A stretch of DNA of 13,913 nucleotides, from assembly GCA_945875065.1 (NCBI GenBank), contig CAMCJC010000029.1, positions 1-13,913 on the forward strand. The letters run 5' to 3'. The notes below the pieces were generated by a model. It had not been told where the DNA came from and did not search any database. It saw only the letters and a list, made by a program, of their open reading frames with translations. Each line of letters starts with the position of its first letter. Within the stretch, counting starts at the first letter, position 1. The stretch is from an uncultured Propionibacteriaceae bacterium. Lineage in GTDB: Bacteria > Actinomycetota > Actinomycetes > Propionibacteriales > Propionibacteriaceae. Of the stretch, positions 13,505-13,913 are shown piece after piece. Position numbers and translations under genes: made by a program.

Positions 13505-13913
13505 TTAGGCGCGGGGGTGGGCCTGTTCGAAGGCGGCGCGGAGACGGTCGTTGCTCACGTGCGTGTAAATCTGGGTGGTCGCGACGGATGCGTGGCCCAG
13601 CAATTCTTGAACGGTTCGAAGATCCGCGCCGCCGGCGAGGACGTGGGTCGCCATCGCGTGCCGCAGAGCGTGCGGTCCGACGGAGTGCCCCGACGCTCCG
13701 GTCGCACTGCTCACGACCCGCCTGGCCACACGCGGGTCGAGCGCTCCGCCACGGGCACCGAGGAACACCAGCTTGGGGCTGGAAGCGATCGCGACCCGGC
13801 CTCGCGCCCGTAGCCAGGCCTCCAGCGCCACCCGGGCCGGCTCCCCCATCGGCACTGCCCGCTCCTTGCCGCCCTTGCCCAGCACGCGGACGGTGCGCCT
13901 GCCGGAGTCGACG
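13505..13913 (-). CDS. xerC: Tyrosine recombinase XerC (C-terminal part; 5' end beyond window)
   Basis: XerC with XerD resolves chromosome dimers at dif. Only the last 135 codons are visible; the frame is open to the right edge and the N-terminal core-binding domain lies outside. The catalytic-domain residues that can be seen are intact: the beta-hairpin lysine in VRVLGKGGKERAVPMG, HALRH (H-x-x-R box, fragment residues 81-85), LLGHAS with H107, and nucleophile Y116 in QIYTHV. The tail RLRAAFEQAHPRA matches the XerC/XerD style, reading KxxYxxAHPRA in relatives. The first catalytic Arg is outside the window. The location next to the M23 gene and rpsB agrees with xerC in M. tuberculosis (Rv2894c), which is why I prefer XerC to XerD or an integrase. 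It converges on the M23 gene with a 3-nt gap. Confidence 0.9.
   Translation of the reverse strand, partial: VDSGRRTVRVLGKGGKERAVPMGEPARVALEAWLRARGRVAIASSPKLVFLGARGGALDPRVARRVVSSATGASGHSVGPHALRHAMATHVLAGGADLRTVQELLGHASVATTQIYTHVSNDRLRAAFEQAHPRA

Noticed and set aside
1..13913. Mobile elements, CRISPR arrays, toxin-antitoxin pairs or phage genes
   Set aside because: I found no terminal inverted repeats, spaced direct repeats or matching proteins. The recombinase at the right end reads as the housekeeping XerC in its normal context.

Overview
The window is a high-GC bacterial chromosome segment, almost certainly from an actinobacterium. The block xerC / M23 peptidase / rpsB-tsf / pyrH-frr-cdsA-rlmN / dxr-rseP follows the order I know from Mycobacterium tuberculosis (Rv2894c down to Rv2869c). 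The adjoining cobalamin genes under a B12 riboswitch would fit a member of Propionibacteriaceae, but that family-level guess is inference only. Every gene except the M23 peptidase lies on the minus strand, so transcription runs from high to low coordinates. It is core genome: I see no insertion sequence, prophage, CRISPR array, tRNA or rRNA.

Right end (about 10.5-13.9 kb). The 3' part of a XerC-type tyrosine recombinase enters from the right edge and ends 3 nt from the stop of a convergent, secreted protein with two M23 (LytM) domains. The peptidase gene and rpsB diverge from a 285-bp spacer holding a good sigma-70-like rpsB promoter, a perfect DnaA-box 9-mer and a leader hairpin. rpsB (S2) and tsf (EF-Ts) form a pair closed by a hairpin terminator.

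Middle (about 5.8-10.5 kb). pyrH, frr, cdsA and rlmN form a tightly packed operon for UMP kinase, ribosome recycling, CDP-diacylglycerol synthesis and 23S rRNA/tRNA methylation. rlmN is split by an apparent 2-nt deletion just before its radical-SAM cysteine cluster. gdhA (NADP-type glutamate dehydrogenase) follows and ends at a strong intrinsic terminator.

Left end (1-5.7 kb). dxr (MEP isoprenoid pathway) overlaps rseP/rip1 (site-2 protease). Where other actinobacteria often carry ispG, this genome has a cobalamin riboswitch starting 6 nt after the rseP stop, followed by cobT-cobU-cobS-cobD. These four genes overlap by 1-4 nt and carry out late corrinoid steps: nucleotide-loop assembly, plus the aminopropanol attachment step by CobD, which is cut by the left edge.

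The items most worth a second look are the rlmN frameshift, the tandem M23 protein whose first domain keeps zinc ligands but lacks the catalytic histidines, the riboswitch placed directly behind rseP, and a possible leaderless dxr promoter overlapping the gdhA terminator. I did not find evidence for a wholly new biological system.
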